Part shown: piece by piece, positions 37,118 to 46,308 of the stretch
Numbering within the stretch: position 1 is the stretch's first letter
How the letters are laid out: each line of letters opens with the position of its first letter
Assembly (NCBI RefSeq): GCF_900104455.1
Contig: NZ_FNHB01000001.1
Span: 806,001 to 870,000 of the forward strand
Length of the DNA stretch: 64,000 nucleotides
Direction: 5' to 3'
Origin: Dendrosporobacter quercicolus
GTDB lineage: Bacteria > Bacillota > Negativicutes > DSM-1736 > Dendrosporobacteraceae
The notes under the pieces: model-generated
The model's input: only the letters and a program-made list of their open reading frames with translations
The model's database searches: none
Told to the model about the DNA's origin: nothing
Position numbers and translations under genes: made by a program

Positions 37118-39076
37118 TTATTTGTATTCCTTCAACTTATTGCGCAGTGTATTGCGGTGTATACCCAACAATTGAGCAGCCATGACATAATTATTGCCGG
37201 TTAGTTTGAGAACCTCCTCAATAGCCTCCCGTTCAATTTGCCATAATGTTTTTACTTCAGAAACTTTTCCTTTTTCCAATCCGGTGTTTCTAAATAGCTG
37301 ATTTTTGGAAAAGCCGATTTCTAAACAATGTACGTCCAACATACCCGATTCACCGGAAATGATAATCGCCCGCTCAATCGTATTGCCAAGTTCGCGAATA
37401 TTTCCCGGCCAGTCATAATGCATTAACGCCGCTAAAAAACCCGCCGACATTACCTTTTTCTTCAACCCCAGCTTTTCACAGTTAAGTACAATAATATGTT
37501 CCGCCAACAGAGGAATATCCTCCTTGCGGTTCCTGAGCGGAGGAATCTCTATGATAATGGTGTTAATTCGATAATATAAATCAAGCCGTATATGCCCTTG
37601 CCTGACTAAGTCCCCCAAATTTTTGCCGCTTGCTGCGATAATTCGTACATTGACAGGTAAAACAACATTTCCGCCGACTCTGGTGATTTTGTTTTCTTCC
37701 AGTACTCTCAATAATTTTATTTGCATCTCATGAGGGATGCTGTCGATTTCATCAAGAAATATTGTTCCGCCATCGGCAAGCTCAAACTTTCCAGGCATCC
37801 CGCCTTTTCTTGCCCCGGAAAAGGCGCCTTCATTATAGCCAAACAGTTCGCTCTCCATAAGTTCTGAGGGGATGGCGCTGCAATTAATACCGATAAAAGG
37901 CCCGCCGCGCAAAGGGCTGGCGTTATGGATCGCCTGCGCAAACAATTCCTTTCCGGTGCCGCTTTCGCCTTGAATGAGTACTCTGGCACTAGTTTGAGCA
38001 ACTCTTTTGGCCAAGTCAATGGAGCGAAGAATTTTTTCGCTTTTCCCCAGAATATTGCCAAACGTAAATGTGGCGTAGGCGCCTACCATGCGATGAACCA
38101 GGCGATGCAGTTCTTTTTTTTCTTTGGTAATAATCAGCTTGCCAATCAATTCGCCTTCTTCATTAAATACCGACTGGATATTAATCAAAAGGCTGATATA
38201 TTTATTGTCTCTATTTTTTGCGAGAACGCTTTTCTCAAAAAACTTGTTATCCGATTCCAATAGCTTTTCTAACGGCGGGTCGGAAAGCAAAACACGATTA
38301 ACCGGTTGATCCAATAATTCTTGAATGGTATGCAGGCTATATTTTTGCAGATTTTTATTTAAATGCTTGACATTGTAGTTGTTATCCAGAATTGCCATGC
38401 CGTATTCAGAGCTTTCAATACAAGTATAGAGATAATTGTTGATTGAACGAAGTTGAATAGCATCTTCTATCGCCTTTGCCAGGGCAATGACAATTCCAAA
38501 GGTATGTTTTTGAATAAAGCGATCATCACCGCTTAAATTCAAAACACCTGCCAATTCGCCAAGTTCGCCGAATATTGGGGCCGCATAACAAGTCCAATCG
38601 TGATAATTGCTTGAGTAGTGTTCAGCACCCAATACCTGCACAGCTTCCTTATGCCTAATACAGAGGGCAATGGCCGTAGTACCGGCCACAGACTCCATCC
38701 GTTTTGCTCCCGGCCTGATAAACTCCTTTGCGGCCTCCCTCACCAGCTCCGGATTTCCTACAGCATCCAGCACATACCCTTCTTTGCTGGCAAGCAATCC
38801 GATGAACCCGGTCCCTTCAAGAATTTGAGCCAAAATGTCCAGATGAGGCTTGGCCACTGTAATCAGGAACTGGTTCCGGCTCAACACTTTATCAAACTTT
38901 TGAGAAGCTTCAACGTAATAGTTTTTACTGTCATAAGGATCAAGCCCCTGTGCCCGGCATCGTTTCCAGGACGCAAGTATCATCGGTCGAATAATGTCCG
39001 GAGCGCAATCACCCGTTTGCGTAAATTTTTCCCATTCTTTATAATAAGAATTTTTCATTCTATCGTAATTGTCCAT
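37118..39076 (-). CDS. Sigma-54-dependent transcriptional activator, AcoR type
   Basis: A 652-residue regulator: N-terminal GAF-like sensor (about 60-205), PAS-like domain (about 215-320), AAA+ domain (about 338-570) with Walker A GESGTGKE (370-377), GAFSGA loop (417-422), Walker B GGTIFLDEID (436-445), and a C-terminal Fis-type helix-turn-helix (IEEVLKLTGNNYVMAAQLLGIHRNTLRNKL). The sigma-54-contacting GAFTGA motif has Ser for Thr, a tolerated change. GGGGG lies 6-10 bases before the ATG at 39076. It sits directly upstream of the mmsA control region, so mmsA is the likely target. The inducer is unknown. Confidence 0.93.
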   Translation of the reverse strand: MDNYDRMKNSYYKEWEKFTQTGDCAPDIIRPMILASWKRCRAQGLDPYDSKNYYVEASQKFDKVLSRNQFLITVAKPHLDILAQILEGTGFIGLLASKEGYVLDAVGNPELVREAAKEFIRPGAKRMESVAGTTAIALCIRHKEAVQVLGAEHYSSNYHDWTCYAAPIFGELGELAGVLNLSGDDRFIQKHTFGIVIALAKAIEDAIQLRSINNYLYTCIESSEYGMAILDNNYNVKHLNKNLQKYSLHTIQELLDQPVNRVLLSDPPLEKLLESDNKFFEKSVLAKNRDNKYISLLINIQSVFNEEGELIGKLIITKEKKELHRLVHRMVGAYATFTFGNILGKSEKILRSIDLAKRVAQTSARVLIQGESGTGKELFAQAIHNASPLRGGPFIGINCSAIPSELMESELFGYNEGAFSGARKGGMPGKFELADGGTIFLDEIDSIPHEMQIKLLRVLEENKITRVGGNVVLPVNVRIIAASGKNLGDLVRQGHIRLDLYYRINTIIIEIPPLRNRKEDIPLLAEHIIVLNCEKLGLKKKVMSAGFLAALMHYDWPGNIRELGNTIERAIIISGESGMLDVHCLEIGFSKNQLFRNTGLEKGKVSEVKTLWQIEREAIEEVLKLTGNNYVMAAQLLGIHRNTLRNKLKEYK

Positions 39077-39448
39077 ATAACCCCCTACTATCTGCATGCC
39101 GCCCGGAACCTTCAAAGGCATCAGCATAGTATCACCATTGCTGATGCAAAGTTATCAAAAAACTAAGATTTAATAACTATTATCATAGATTTGCGCCAAA
39201 GATTGTGCTTATATTTTACATCAATTAAAGGGTTTACACAAATTGCGGGATAGATAGTTGAAATTAACTGCCAGACTCGCATAAAGAATCAATCCTTATT
39301 AGATATTTCCTACTAAATTGTCCACAACCAAATAAACCTCCGCTACCTCACCAGGCACACCCAAGCCTCAACTGCAAATGTTATCGATAAAATATTCCAC
39401 AAATCAAAATGGGTAATGTGTGCCGCATAGTTCAAAACAAGATAAAAA

Positions 39449-39475
39449 GAAGCCTGCGAAACCTCGCAGGTTCTG
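39449..39475 (-). terminator. Terminator of tctC
   Basis: Stem CCTGCGA / TCGCAGG (39453-39459, 39464-39470), loop AACC, then CTTCTTTTT on the minus strand. Between it and the regulator gene (39077-39448) only the weak activator-site copy near 39200 was noted. Confidence 0.8.
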
Positions 39476-39533
39476 TTATTTTAAGGCCTTATCCTCTAGC
39501 CGTTTTTAATTGTTTTTTGCCCTTGGATCTGCC

Positions 39534-40550
39534 TCACTTTTTCTGCGCTGCTATTTTTTCTGCAATTCCGGATTCTTTAACTACCTTCGTGATTTTTTTA
39601 GTATCAACAAGCCAATTTTTTAAAAATTCTCGATGTTCTACATAGTTGACTTCCATGCCTAGCTTTTTCATATTTTCTATGTACTCAGGATCATTCACTG
39701 TTTTTTCAAGCCCAGCTAACAGCTTAGCTTTTATTTCCGGCGGCATACCTTTATGAGCCGCAATGCCCACAAAGAAGCTGAATACCACATCTACTCCCTG
39801 TTCCTGAAAGGTGGGCGCACTGCTGAAAAGATAATCGTTCATTCGCTTTGCGGCTCCAACACCAATGACTTTCACTGCACCGCTTTTTACATGTTCTTGT
39901 ATAGCAGGCGGAGCAGCAAACATTAACTGAACATGTCCGCCCAATAGAGCAGCCAATGATTCCGAGGCGCCTTTAAAAGGTACTTGATCCAAGACAATTC
40001 CGGTATTTTGCGCAATCATTTCGCCGACAAGATGATTTGCGCTCCCTAACCCGCTATGTCCAAATTTAATAGCGTGGGGATGCTGTTTAGCGTAATCCAC
40101 TAACTCGGTTAGACTGTTCCACGGACAATCGGAACGAACAGCCGCAATAACCGGCAGCTCCATAATTTGCACTAGTGGATCAATGGCCGAAGGATAGTGA
40201 TACGGGGTTGTCCCATAAAGCGACTGTAATAATGTGCTTGCATCCACTGTCCCTAAGGTATAGCCGTCATCCCCCGATTCCACCAACTCATTCCAGCCCA
40301 AAATCCCGCCGGCGCCTGGTACATTTTTTATGATGATATTCTGTCCCAGATGTTTATAAGCTACTTTCCCTATCGCTCTAGCCATCATATCGGAAGTACC
40401 TCCTGGGGCATAAGGCACAATCAGCGTAATTGCTTTCTCCGGATACTTCTCGGCAGCAGTCGCCAGCGTTTCTTTCGTTCCGCAGCCGCCAATCAGACCC
40501 ACCGAGCATAATAACATTAAGGATAGCACAATTGATTTTCTCAGTTTCAT
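39534..40550 (-). CDS. Tripartite tricarboxylate transporter binding protein (TctC/Bug)
   Basis: A 338-residue extracytoplasmic solute receptor with a lipoprotein signal (LLCSVGLIGGCGTKE). Family motifs: KAITLIVPYAPGGTSDMMARAIG near the N terminus, IIKNVPGAGGILGWNELV, and IKFGHSGLGSANHLVGEMI. TctC proteins hand carboxylates to a TctA/TctB membrane pair, but no such pair is in the window. GGAGG is 7 bases before the ATG. A degraded paralogue lies at 34529-34700. Sensing rather than transport, or use of a distant TctAB, is possible. A short TAATTCG direct repeat lies just upstream (about 40563-40583); the rest of 40551-40955 shows no supported gene. Confidence 0.92.
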   Translation of the reverse strand: MKLRKSIVLSLMLLCSVGLIGGCGTKETLATAAEKYPEKAITLIVPYAPGGTSDMMARAIGKVAYKHLGQNIIIKNVPGAGGILGWNELVESGDDGYTLGTVDASTLLQSLYGTTPYHYPSAIDPLVQIMELPVIAAVRSDCPWNSLTELVDYAKQHPHAIKFGHSGLGSANHLVGEMIAQNTGIVLDQVPFKGASESLAALLGGHVQLMFAAPPAIQEHVKSGAVKVIGVGAAKRMNDYLFSSAPTFQEQGVDVVFSFFVGIAAHKGMPPEIKAKLLAGLEKTVNDPEYIENMKKLGMEVNYVEHREFLKNWLVDTKKITKVVKESGIAEKIAAQKK

Positions 40551-40955
40551 AGCAGTTCCTCCCTTAATTCGTTTTAATTCGATTTTATACCCGATTACAT
40601 AACGAACAATGTCATATTTTGTAAGGGAGAAAAAATAAAACCGATCAGCAAGGCTGCCAACCGGAACAATTCACTCCATTTCCCATCTTCATCAAATAAG
40701 AACACCTGCTTGTCATGTATCCGACAAGTATATCTCATGCCGCAGCCGCCGACTTTGTGATGCAGCCTGGCGCACGTCTAAAAATACGGTCTACCGAATA
40801 TACCCGCCGCCAGTCCAACAGATACTGAGCGGCCTATTGTTCCGTCAGGTTTTGTTGGGTGCCGCCATAAGGTCTATTTTATCCCGATAAGAGATGAAGG
40901 GAGATATTATTATTCTATTGAATTAAGAGATAACAATAACGAAGGAGATGGTACC

Positions 40956-41315
40956 TTGAATAAGGTTAGTCTATCGCAGAAATTCAGCTCATTCAATGAT
41001 TTCTGGAGTCCCAAAATAGTTGGAGAGTTAAACGATTCTCATATCAAGTTGGTAAAATTAAAAGGAGAGTTTGATTGGCACCATCATGATAATGAAGATG
41101 AATTATTCCTTGTAGTAAAAGGGCAACTGCTAATCAAATTTATAGATAATGAGATTTCGCTGAATGAAGGTGAATTTATTGTTATTCCTAAAGGAGTCGA
41201 TCATCTTCCAGTAGCACAAGAGGAAGTTCAGGTTGTTTTAATTGAACCGAAAGGAACCCTGAATACAGGCAATGTGATAACAGAAAAGACGAAGCAAACA
41301 TTAGAAACGATATGA
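40956..41315 (+). CDS. Cupin-domain protein
   Basis: A 119-residue single-domain cupin. Motif 1 is visible as WHHHDNEDELFLVVKGQLLIKF (two His and a Glu as metal ligands), and motif 2 as LNEGEFIVIPKGVDHLPVA (third His). Small cupins of this kind bind metals or small ligands and often act as sensors or mutarotase-like enzymes. The start is a TTG with GAAGGAGATGGTACC upstream. The function and substrate cannot be specified. Confidence 0.82.
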   Translation: MNKVSLSQKFSSFNDFWSPKIVGELNDSHIKLVKLKGEFDWHHHDNEDELFLVVKGQLLIKFIDNEISLNEGEFIVIPKGVDHLPVAQEEVQVVLIEPKGTLNTGNVITEKTKQTLETI

Positions 41316-41461
41316 AAATTGGGGTTATGGACGCCCATAATGCGCGCCGTTGGGGACGCAGGAAGGCCGCGGAAAAAGCTAGCAAGGCAACCTGCAATAC
41401 TTATATACATGCCTTGGAGTCAACCGAAAATCAGTCAGCAGATGTTACGCAGAATATTTGA
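41312..41461 (+). CDS. Possible 49-residue ORF overlapping the cupin stop
   Basis: An ATG overlaps the cupin stop in an ATGA arrangement and opens 49 codons of a basic, Ala-rich peptide (MKIGVMDAHNARRWGRRK and on). No separate ribosome site, no recognised family. Overlap coupling is its only support, so it may be chance. Confidence 0.25.
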   Translation: MKIGVMDAHNARRWGRRKAAEKASKATCNTYIHALESTENQSADVTQNI

Positions 41462-41579
41462 GATAGCCTAAAATAAACAAAACAGGCTTGAAATACTGTC
41501 CTTTTACATTGTACTTTATTAATTTTTGTCCATAATTTCAGCCTGTAGGTACAGACATAGGCGCATGTTAACATAATAA

Positions 41580-41602
41580 AAAGGTTTGCATCTCTGCAAA
41601 CC
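41580..41602 (-). terminator. Terminator of tRNA-Ala
   Basis: GGTTTGCA/TGCAAACC stem (41583-41590, 41595-41602) with loop TCTC, followed on the minus strand by TTTTTATT, just after the tRNA. Confidence 0.85.
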
Positions 41603-41613
41603 CTTGATTTCTC

Positions 41614-41689
<76 letters not shown>

Positions 41690-41813
41690 AGATATACTGG
41701 CACATTATCGCATTCTTACGATCATGTGTCGTTAAGCTACCTTCTTATTATACACATTACATAGTAACTTTGCAAGCGTATTTATGAAAAAAAACCATAA
41801 AATTTATGATCGT

Positions 41814-42731
41814 TTATTGCAAAACCAGTTTATCCAGAAGGTCAATTAGCTGCCCAATTTCTGGCTTGGAAATTTGACCATCAGCGCCGATTGTTTCACC
41901 CTTACGACGCATTTCCTCGTTGATGAGCGAAGAGAAAATGACTACCGGGAGTTGCGTTAATTTTTGGTCATCGCGAATTCGTTTAAGCAAATGATGTCCG
42001 TCCATCTGCGGCATTTCTATATCAGTAATAATAATTGAAATACTGTCTTCCACCGGTTTATCTCCACGAGCAATCGCCTCAAGGGCATCCCAGGCTTCTT
42101 TGCCGTTGTGATACGGATAAATCTTACTATAGCCGGCCGAATGCAGTGTATCTACCAGCAATTCACGCAGCATTGGCGAGTCCTCAGCCAGCAAAATAGT
42201 TTTCCGGCCTCGTTCCGCCTTGATATCTTCCGACTTTTGCGGAACAGTGGTCAATTTTAAATTCATGTCCGGGTTAATATCAGCAATAATTTTTTCAAAA
42301 TCCAGCAGCAGAACCATTTTGGCATCCATCTTGATAATGCCAACAACCATTGAGGATTCGCCAATCACCGGCGGTGGTTCCATTGCAGTCCACGAAACTC
42401 TGTGGATACGGGAAACGCCGTCAACCAAAAAACCGACAAAATAATTATTCAGCTCGCTGACAATGATATTTTTGGCTGTTGTATCTTCTCTCTCTCCCAA
42501 ACAACGGGCTAAGTTTACAAGTGGCATTACCCGCCCGCGCAAGGTAAACATTCCGTCAACATAAAGGTGCGACTGCGGCATTTTGGTAACCTCTACAACA
42601 TTGATCACTTCTCTGACCTTTGCTACATTTATGCCATAAGTTACTGCCCCGACATGAAATTCTACGATTTCAAATTCATTTGTACCAGTTTCCAGCAAAA
42701 TACCCTTTTTGTCCAGAACCTTCTCACTCAT
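41814..42731 (-). CDS. cheV: Chemotaxis coupling protein CheV (CheW + receiver)
   Basis: A 305-residue protein with an N-terminal CheW-like domain (about 1-165; EIVEFHVGAVTYGINVAKVREVI, LRGRVMPLVNLARCLG) and a C-terminal receiver (about 178-305; LAEDSPMLRELLVDTL, phospho-Asp in IIITDIEMPQMDG). CheV couples chemoreceptors to CheA and tunes adaptation. GGGGGAG precedes the ATG at 42731. No other che genes are in the window. It ends the minus-strand block before tRNA-Ala. Confidence 0.93.
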   Translation of the reverse strand: MSEKVLDKKGILLETGTNEFEIVEFHVGAVTYGINVAKVREVINVVEVTKMPQSHLYVDGMFTLRGRVMPLVNLARCLGEREDTTAKNIIVSELNNYFVGFLVDGVSRIHRVSWTAMEPPPVIGESSMVVGIIKMDAKMVLLLDFEKIIADINPDMNLKLTTVPQKSEDIKAERGRKTILLAEDSPMLRELLVDTLHSAGYSKIYPYHNGKEAWDALEAIARGDKPVEDSISIIITDIEMPQMDGHHLLKRIRDDQKLTQLPVVIFSSLINEEMRRKGETIGADGQISKPEIGQLIDLLDKLVLQ

Positions 42732-42864
42732 ATATACTCCCCCGGATACCATTTTATTGGCTTTTTCATTATTTAATTATCACTTTCGCCAAAATATGCC
42801 AAAATCCTGCGCTGACTGCAAAATTAGTAAAAGCCGCAGGCTTTATACTGAATTGCCATTATAC

Positions 42865-42896
42865 AAAAAAACTCACTGTCAGGTTTCAGTGAGTTC
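42865..42896 (-). terminator. Terminator at the 3' end of cvfB
   Basis: ACTCACTG / CAGTGAGT arms (42871-42878, 42887-42894) overlapping the cvfB stop, followed on the minus strand by TTTTTT. Confidence 0.8.
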
Positions 42897-43757
42897 TTGT
42901 TTGAGATAAGTCCAGCCTTCTTTCTGTTCAACAATCCCTTCTTTGATCAGTCGCCCGATAGCTCGCTTAAAAGCTGCCTTGCTCATATTAAGTTTGGCCT
43001 TGATTACTTCCGGTGATGTCTCGTCGCTATAAGGCATTTTACCGCCGCGACCATTCATTAATTCCAAAATTTTAGCCGCATCAACGGTAATTGCATCCTC
43101 TTTCGCCGGCCGCATTGACACATTAATTCGGCCGTCATCGCGAATATAGGTAATCCTGGCATTTATCTCTTCACCGACTTTAGGACGCTGCTGCATTTCC
43201 TGATTGTGCAAAAAGGCAATATAGCGTTCCTTGGTAAATAAAAATGCCCCTTGATCGGTAAAGTTATAAATTGCGCCGCTTACAAAATCGCCAACCTTAA
43301 CATCTGTCGCCGGTTTTGCCGCACGCCTCAGTTCGTCCTCAACTTCCATGGTAACTGCCATTCGCCCCGACTTGTCGGTATAAAGCTTGGCCCAGACAGT
43401 TTCACCGGTCTTAACATTGCCTCGCATCCCGGCATAAGGCATGAAAATCCCCCGCTCGGCTCCTACGTCAGCAAACGCACCATCTTTCGTGGTGTTGATA
43501 ATTTTAACTCTAGCCACTTGCCCCTCGCGCATTTGCGGTACCCGCATGCTGGCTGTTAAGCGGCCCTTTGGATCAAGATATAAAAAAACATTAACTTCAT
43601 CGCCAACAGCAACAGGATGGGCCTGTTGGACTTTATGCAGCAAGATATCATCATTTGTATTTCCTGTTCCGGCATCCAAAAATGCGCCCAATTCGCTAAC
43701 GCGCACCACTTTCAGCGTAGCAACGTTATTCGGCTTTAATTTGTCATTATTGCTCAT
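42879..43757 (-). CDS. cvfB: S1-type RNA-binding protein, CvfB/YitL family
   Basis: A 292-residue protein with three S1-like OB folds (for example VVRVSELGAFLDAGTGNTNDDILL, KDGAFADVGAERGIFMPYA and FTDQGAFLFTKERYIAFLH) and a C-terminal winged helix (SPEVIKAKLNMSKAAFKRAIGRLIKEGIVEQ). CvfB proteins bind RNA and affect virulence or stress gene expression in Gram-positive bacteria. GAGG stands before the ATG pair at 43760/43757; the second gives better spacing. It starts 10 bases after rsfS ends. Confidence 0.88.
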   Translation of the reverse strand: MSNNDKLKPNNVATLKVVRVSELGAFLDAGTGNTNDDILLHKVQQAHPVAVGDEVNVFLYLDPKGRLTASMRVPQMREGQVARVKIINTTKDGAFADVGAERGIFMPYAGMRGNVKTGETVWAKLYTDKSGRMAVTMEVEDELRRAAKPATDVKVGDFVSGAIYNFTDQGAFLFTKERYIAFLHNQEMQQRPKVGEEINARITYIRDDGRINVSMRPAKEDAITVDAAKILELMNGRGGKMPYSDETSPEVIKAKLNMSKAAFKRAIGRLIKEGIVEQKEGWTYLKQELTET

Positions 43758-43767
43758 CATATTACCT

Positions 43768-44115
43768 CTATTTATCATATGTATAGGATTTTGCATCTCC
43801 CCACAACCGCTCCAGATGATAAAAACGCCGGTCCTCTTCCACAAATATATGAGCAATGCAACTGCCATAATCCAGCAATATCCAACGCCCTTCGCGGTAA
43901 CCTTCTTTATGCAGCAATTTAAATCCCTGTTCGGCTAATTTTTCTTCTATATTGTCTGCGATTGCTTTAACCTGTGTAGTTGAATTGGCGCTGCCAATGA
44001 TAAAATAGTCTGTTATCAATGTTACGCCATCCATATCAAGAATCACAATATCCTGGGCTTTCTTGGCACTGGCAGCGGCAGCGATGAGGTCCGCCAATTG
44101 ATTCAATTGAGTCAT
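43768..44115 (-). CDS. rsfS: Ribosomal silencing factor RsfS
   Basis: A 115-residue Iojap/RsfS protein that binds ribosomal protein uL14 and blocks subunit joining when nutrients are short. Family motifs DIVILDMDGVTLITDYFIIGSANS and EGRWILLDYGSCIAHIF are present. AGGAGG lies 5 bases before the ATG at 44115. In many Firmicutes it follows nadD-yqeK, as here after the intervening LCP gene. Confidence 0.94.
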   Translation of the reverse strand: MTQLNQLADLIAAAASAKKAQDIVILDMDGVTLITDYFIIGSANSTTQVKAIADNIEEKLAEQGFKLLHKEGYREGRWILLDYGSCIAHIFVEEDRRFYHLERLWGDAKSYTYDK

Positions 44116-44583
44116 TATTGCCTCCTGTAAATTAAGCATTGCTATTGTTCATTATTTCATTCCAGCATTATTTTATTCTTCTTATTTGTCAAGTTTCCTG
44201 CAAAATACGACTAAAAACTTAAAAAGGCCCTTCTCTATAGTTTTGAAGCTATAGCATAGAGCAACACCTTCAATAAACCTCAGGCTTGAAACTGTTTTTT
44301 TATACCCGGCTAGTCAGCTCAGAGTTGCTGGCGGCAGGCACTGCGGAGCATAGTACCTGAGAGGGACTGGCAGAAAGCTTCCGTAAAACTGCTTGTCACG
44401 CAAAGGGGATGGCTTAACTGCTTTTTTGCAGTAAAACCATCCCCTTTCAATCGTGCGGTAACTCTAATTCCTGTGGATACTTGCGGATTATTGCCGTAAA
44501 GTTTCGTTGTCCTTTAACCTATCCAATAGGAACGGCTTCTGCGCTTCGATTGCAAAAACAGCCTGGCTGATAAACGATAGGTA
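44116..44583 (-). other. 470-base non-coding region with nested hairpins
   Basis: Between the LCP gene and rsfS. An exact 11-bp stem AAAGGGGATGG / CCATCCCCTTT (about 44401-44411, 44437-44447) encloses a second hairpin ACTGC-TTTTTT-GCAGT. Further toward rsfS there is a GC-rich stretch with CTCTCAGGTAC on the minus strand. No gene and no known RNA family could be assigned. Confidence 0.4.
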
Positions 44584-45561
44584 TTAGTTAATATTCGCGC
44601 TGCTATTCGAATAAATATCTTTCGTGAAAACATTATCGGTAAACATCCGTTCCACCAGCTGCCTGGTCTGTTCTTTATCAGGAATCCAGTAACTCAGACC
44701 ATCAATAGTTGCAAACTGGCCTGGCAGCATTTCGGCCTGCATCATTCCATGTTTAAAGCCTTTAAGGCTATTGACCAGTTTAAGCACATCCATCATCGAC
44801 ATGTCGGTGGAAACATATTGATTCATTGTCGTAGCTAAAGCGGGGAGTTTTACAATTGTCCCTACCTGCATATATTCATCACTTAGTGCTTTTAAAAAAC
44901 GTTGCTGGCGCTGCACCCGCCCGATATCGCCCAGCTCATCATGGCGAAAACGCACATATTGCCCGGCTTTGTCTCCATTCAAGTGCTGATAGCCTTTGGT
45001 AAGATGAATTTGCAAATCAGCATACGGATCCTCATAATCCATATTATTTTCTACATACAAGTTCACTCCGCCTAAAATATCGATTACTTTAATAAAAGCC
45101 TGCCAGTCAATTGTGACATAGTAATTCACCGGCAATTGTAAAAAGTTTTCGACAGTACGGGCCGCCAATTGAGGACCTCCATAAAAATAAGCATGCGTTA
45201 TTTTGTCATAGCCTGCCCGTCCCGGGATGACCACCTGGGTATCGCGGGGAATTGACAACAAGTTTATCGCACCCGTTTCAGGATTGATACTTGCCACAAT
45301 CATCGTATCTGAGCGCTTTGGCTTGACAGCCGCCTTAATTTGGGGTTCCCCATCATCCACGCCCATCAGTAATATATTCGTATTTTTATTAAATTTTTCG
45401 GCGGGCTGCTCAGTCATGGCCGGAGCAACAACTGCAGCCGGAGGGCGGAAGACAGTATAAACATAATGAGCAGCGCCAGTTGCCGCCATGACCACAGCCA
45501 TAACAATAATGAATAATACCAATACTCTTGTCCAGCGAATTTTGCGCCGTCCGTTACTCAT
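44584..45561 (-). CDS. LytR-CpsA-Psr (LCP) family transferase
   Basis: A 325-residue protein with one N-terminal membrane anchor (about 10-35) and an LCP domain outside the membrane (NILLMGVDDG, SDTMIVASINPETGAINLLSIPRDTQVVIPG, KITHAYFYGGPQLAARTVENFL). The conserved Arg/Asp residues for polyprenyl-phosphate binding are visible. LCP proteins attach secondary polymers to peptidoglycan. GGAGGAGG precedes the ATG at 45561. The teichoic acid context is unclear in diderm Firmicutes. Confidence 0.92.
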   Translation of the reverse strand: MSNGRRKIRWTRVLVLFIIVMAVVMAATGAAHYVYTVFRPPAAVVAPAMTEQPAEKFNKNTNILLMGVDDGEPQIKAAVKPKRSDTMIVASINPETGAINLLSIPRDTQVVIPGRAGYDKITHAYFYGGPQLAARTVENFLQLPVNYYVTIDWQAFIKVIDILGGVNLYVENNMDYEDPYADLQIHLTKGYQHLNGDKAGQYVRFRHDELGDIGRVQRQQRFLKALSDEYMQVGTIVKLPALATTMNQYVSTDMSMMDVLKLVNSLKGFKHGMMQAEMLPGQFATIDGLSYWIPDKEQTRQLVERMFTDNVFTKDIYSNSSANIN

Positions 45562-45596
45562 CACAGCCTCCTCCTTTCCCGCAAAACAAAATTAGT

Positions 45597-46169
45597 TTAA
45601 TCAGTAAACAGTAATGCATTGCGCGCAATGATCGTATCAGGGTGAATTATGCTGTTTTTGCCGGCAAGAAATATAATTGATTGGTTGAAGGCTGCCAATA
45701 CAGCCTTATCCAGATTTTCCGCTGCCAACAACCGGATCGCCTCAACCCCGGAAAACGAGCGTCCAGGTTCAATGACATCCGCCAAAAAGACAATCTTATC
45801 CAAAGTTGTCATATTCGGTCCGCCAGTTGTGTGAAGAGCGATAGCCTGTCTGATTTCATCGTCCGACACGCCATACTCAGCCTCCGCCATTCTTGCGCCA
45901 ACCAATGCGTGCAGCAGAACTGTATGGTGACGCTCAATGTCTCCCACCACTATACCAAAGGCTTCAGCCATTGACAATAGGCGATTACTGGTTAACTCAC
46001 GGGCGCAATCATGCAATAAACCGGCCAGTTTTGCCTTTTCCGGACTGCACTGATAACGCCTGGCCAGCGCTTGGGCCGTATTGCTCACGCCAACCGAATG
46101 CTGAAAACGTTTATTAGATAATCTTTGCGCTAATTTCTCCGAAATTTGCTCTATTCGCATCTTTTCCAT
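45597..46169 (-). CDS. yqeK: HD-domain phosphohydrolase YqeK
   Basis: A 190-residue HD-superfamily protein (bis(5'-nucleosyl)-tetraphosphatase, symmetrical, YqeK type), which hydrolyses Ap4A. The metal-binding HD motif is in LAGLLHDCAREL, with a second His in HTVLLHALVGA and a Asp near VFLADVIEPGR. It follows nadD in the usual Firmicute order with an RRM gene between. Start chosen at the ATG at 46169; the ATG at 46160 is possible. Confidence 0.92.
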   Translation of the reverse strand: MEKMRIEQISEKLAQRLSNKRFQHSVGVSNTAQALARRYQCSPEKAKLAGLLHDCARELTSNRLLSMAEAFGIVVGDIERHHTVLLHALVGARMAEAEYGVSDDEIRQAIALHTTGGPNMTTLDKIVFLADVIEPGRSFSGVEAIRLLAAENLDKAVLAAFNQSIIFLAGKNSIIHPDTIIARNALLFTD

Positions 46170-46263
46170 CACCCATCAGCTAAAATTCAGCAAATCTTGA
46201 TAAATTCCTGCCAGGCCTTACTTAAAAGTCATTTGGCAATAAAACTGTCAAAGCACAAAAATA

Positions 46264-46290
46264 AAAGCCTCCCGCAGCCGAGAGGCAGTT
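46264..46290 (-). terminator. Terminator of the RRM gene
   Basis: GCCTC / GAGGC arms within 46267-46286, followed on the minus strand by TTTTATTTTT. Confidence 0.75.
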
Positions 46291-46308
46291 TATCAGAATT
46301 TATTTAGC

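Noticed and set aside
40598-40740. Minus-strand frame MRYTCRIHDKQVFLFDEDGK and on, upstream of tctC
   Set aside because: Short, without a ribosome site, and it overlaps the probable tctC promoter region. Possible relic only.
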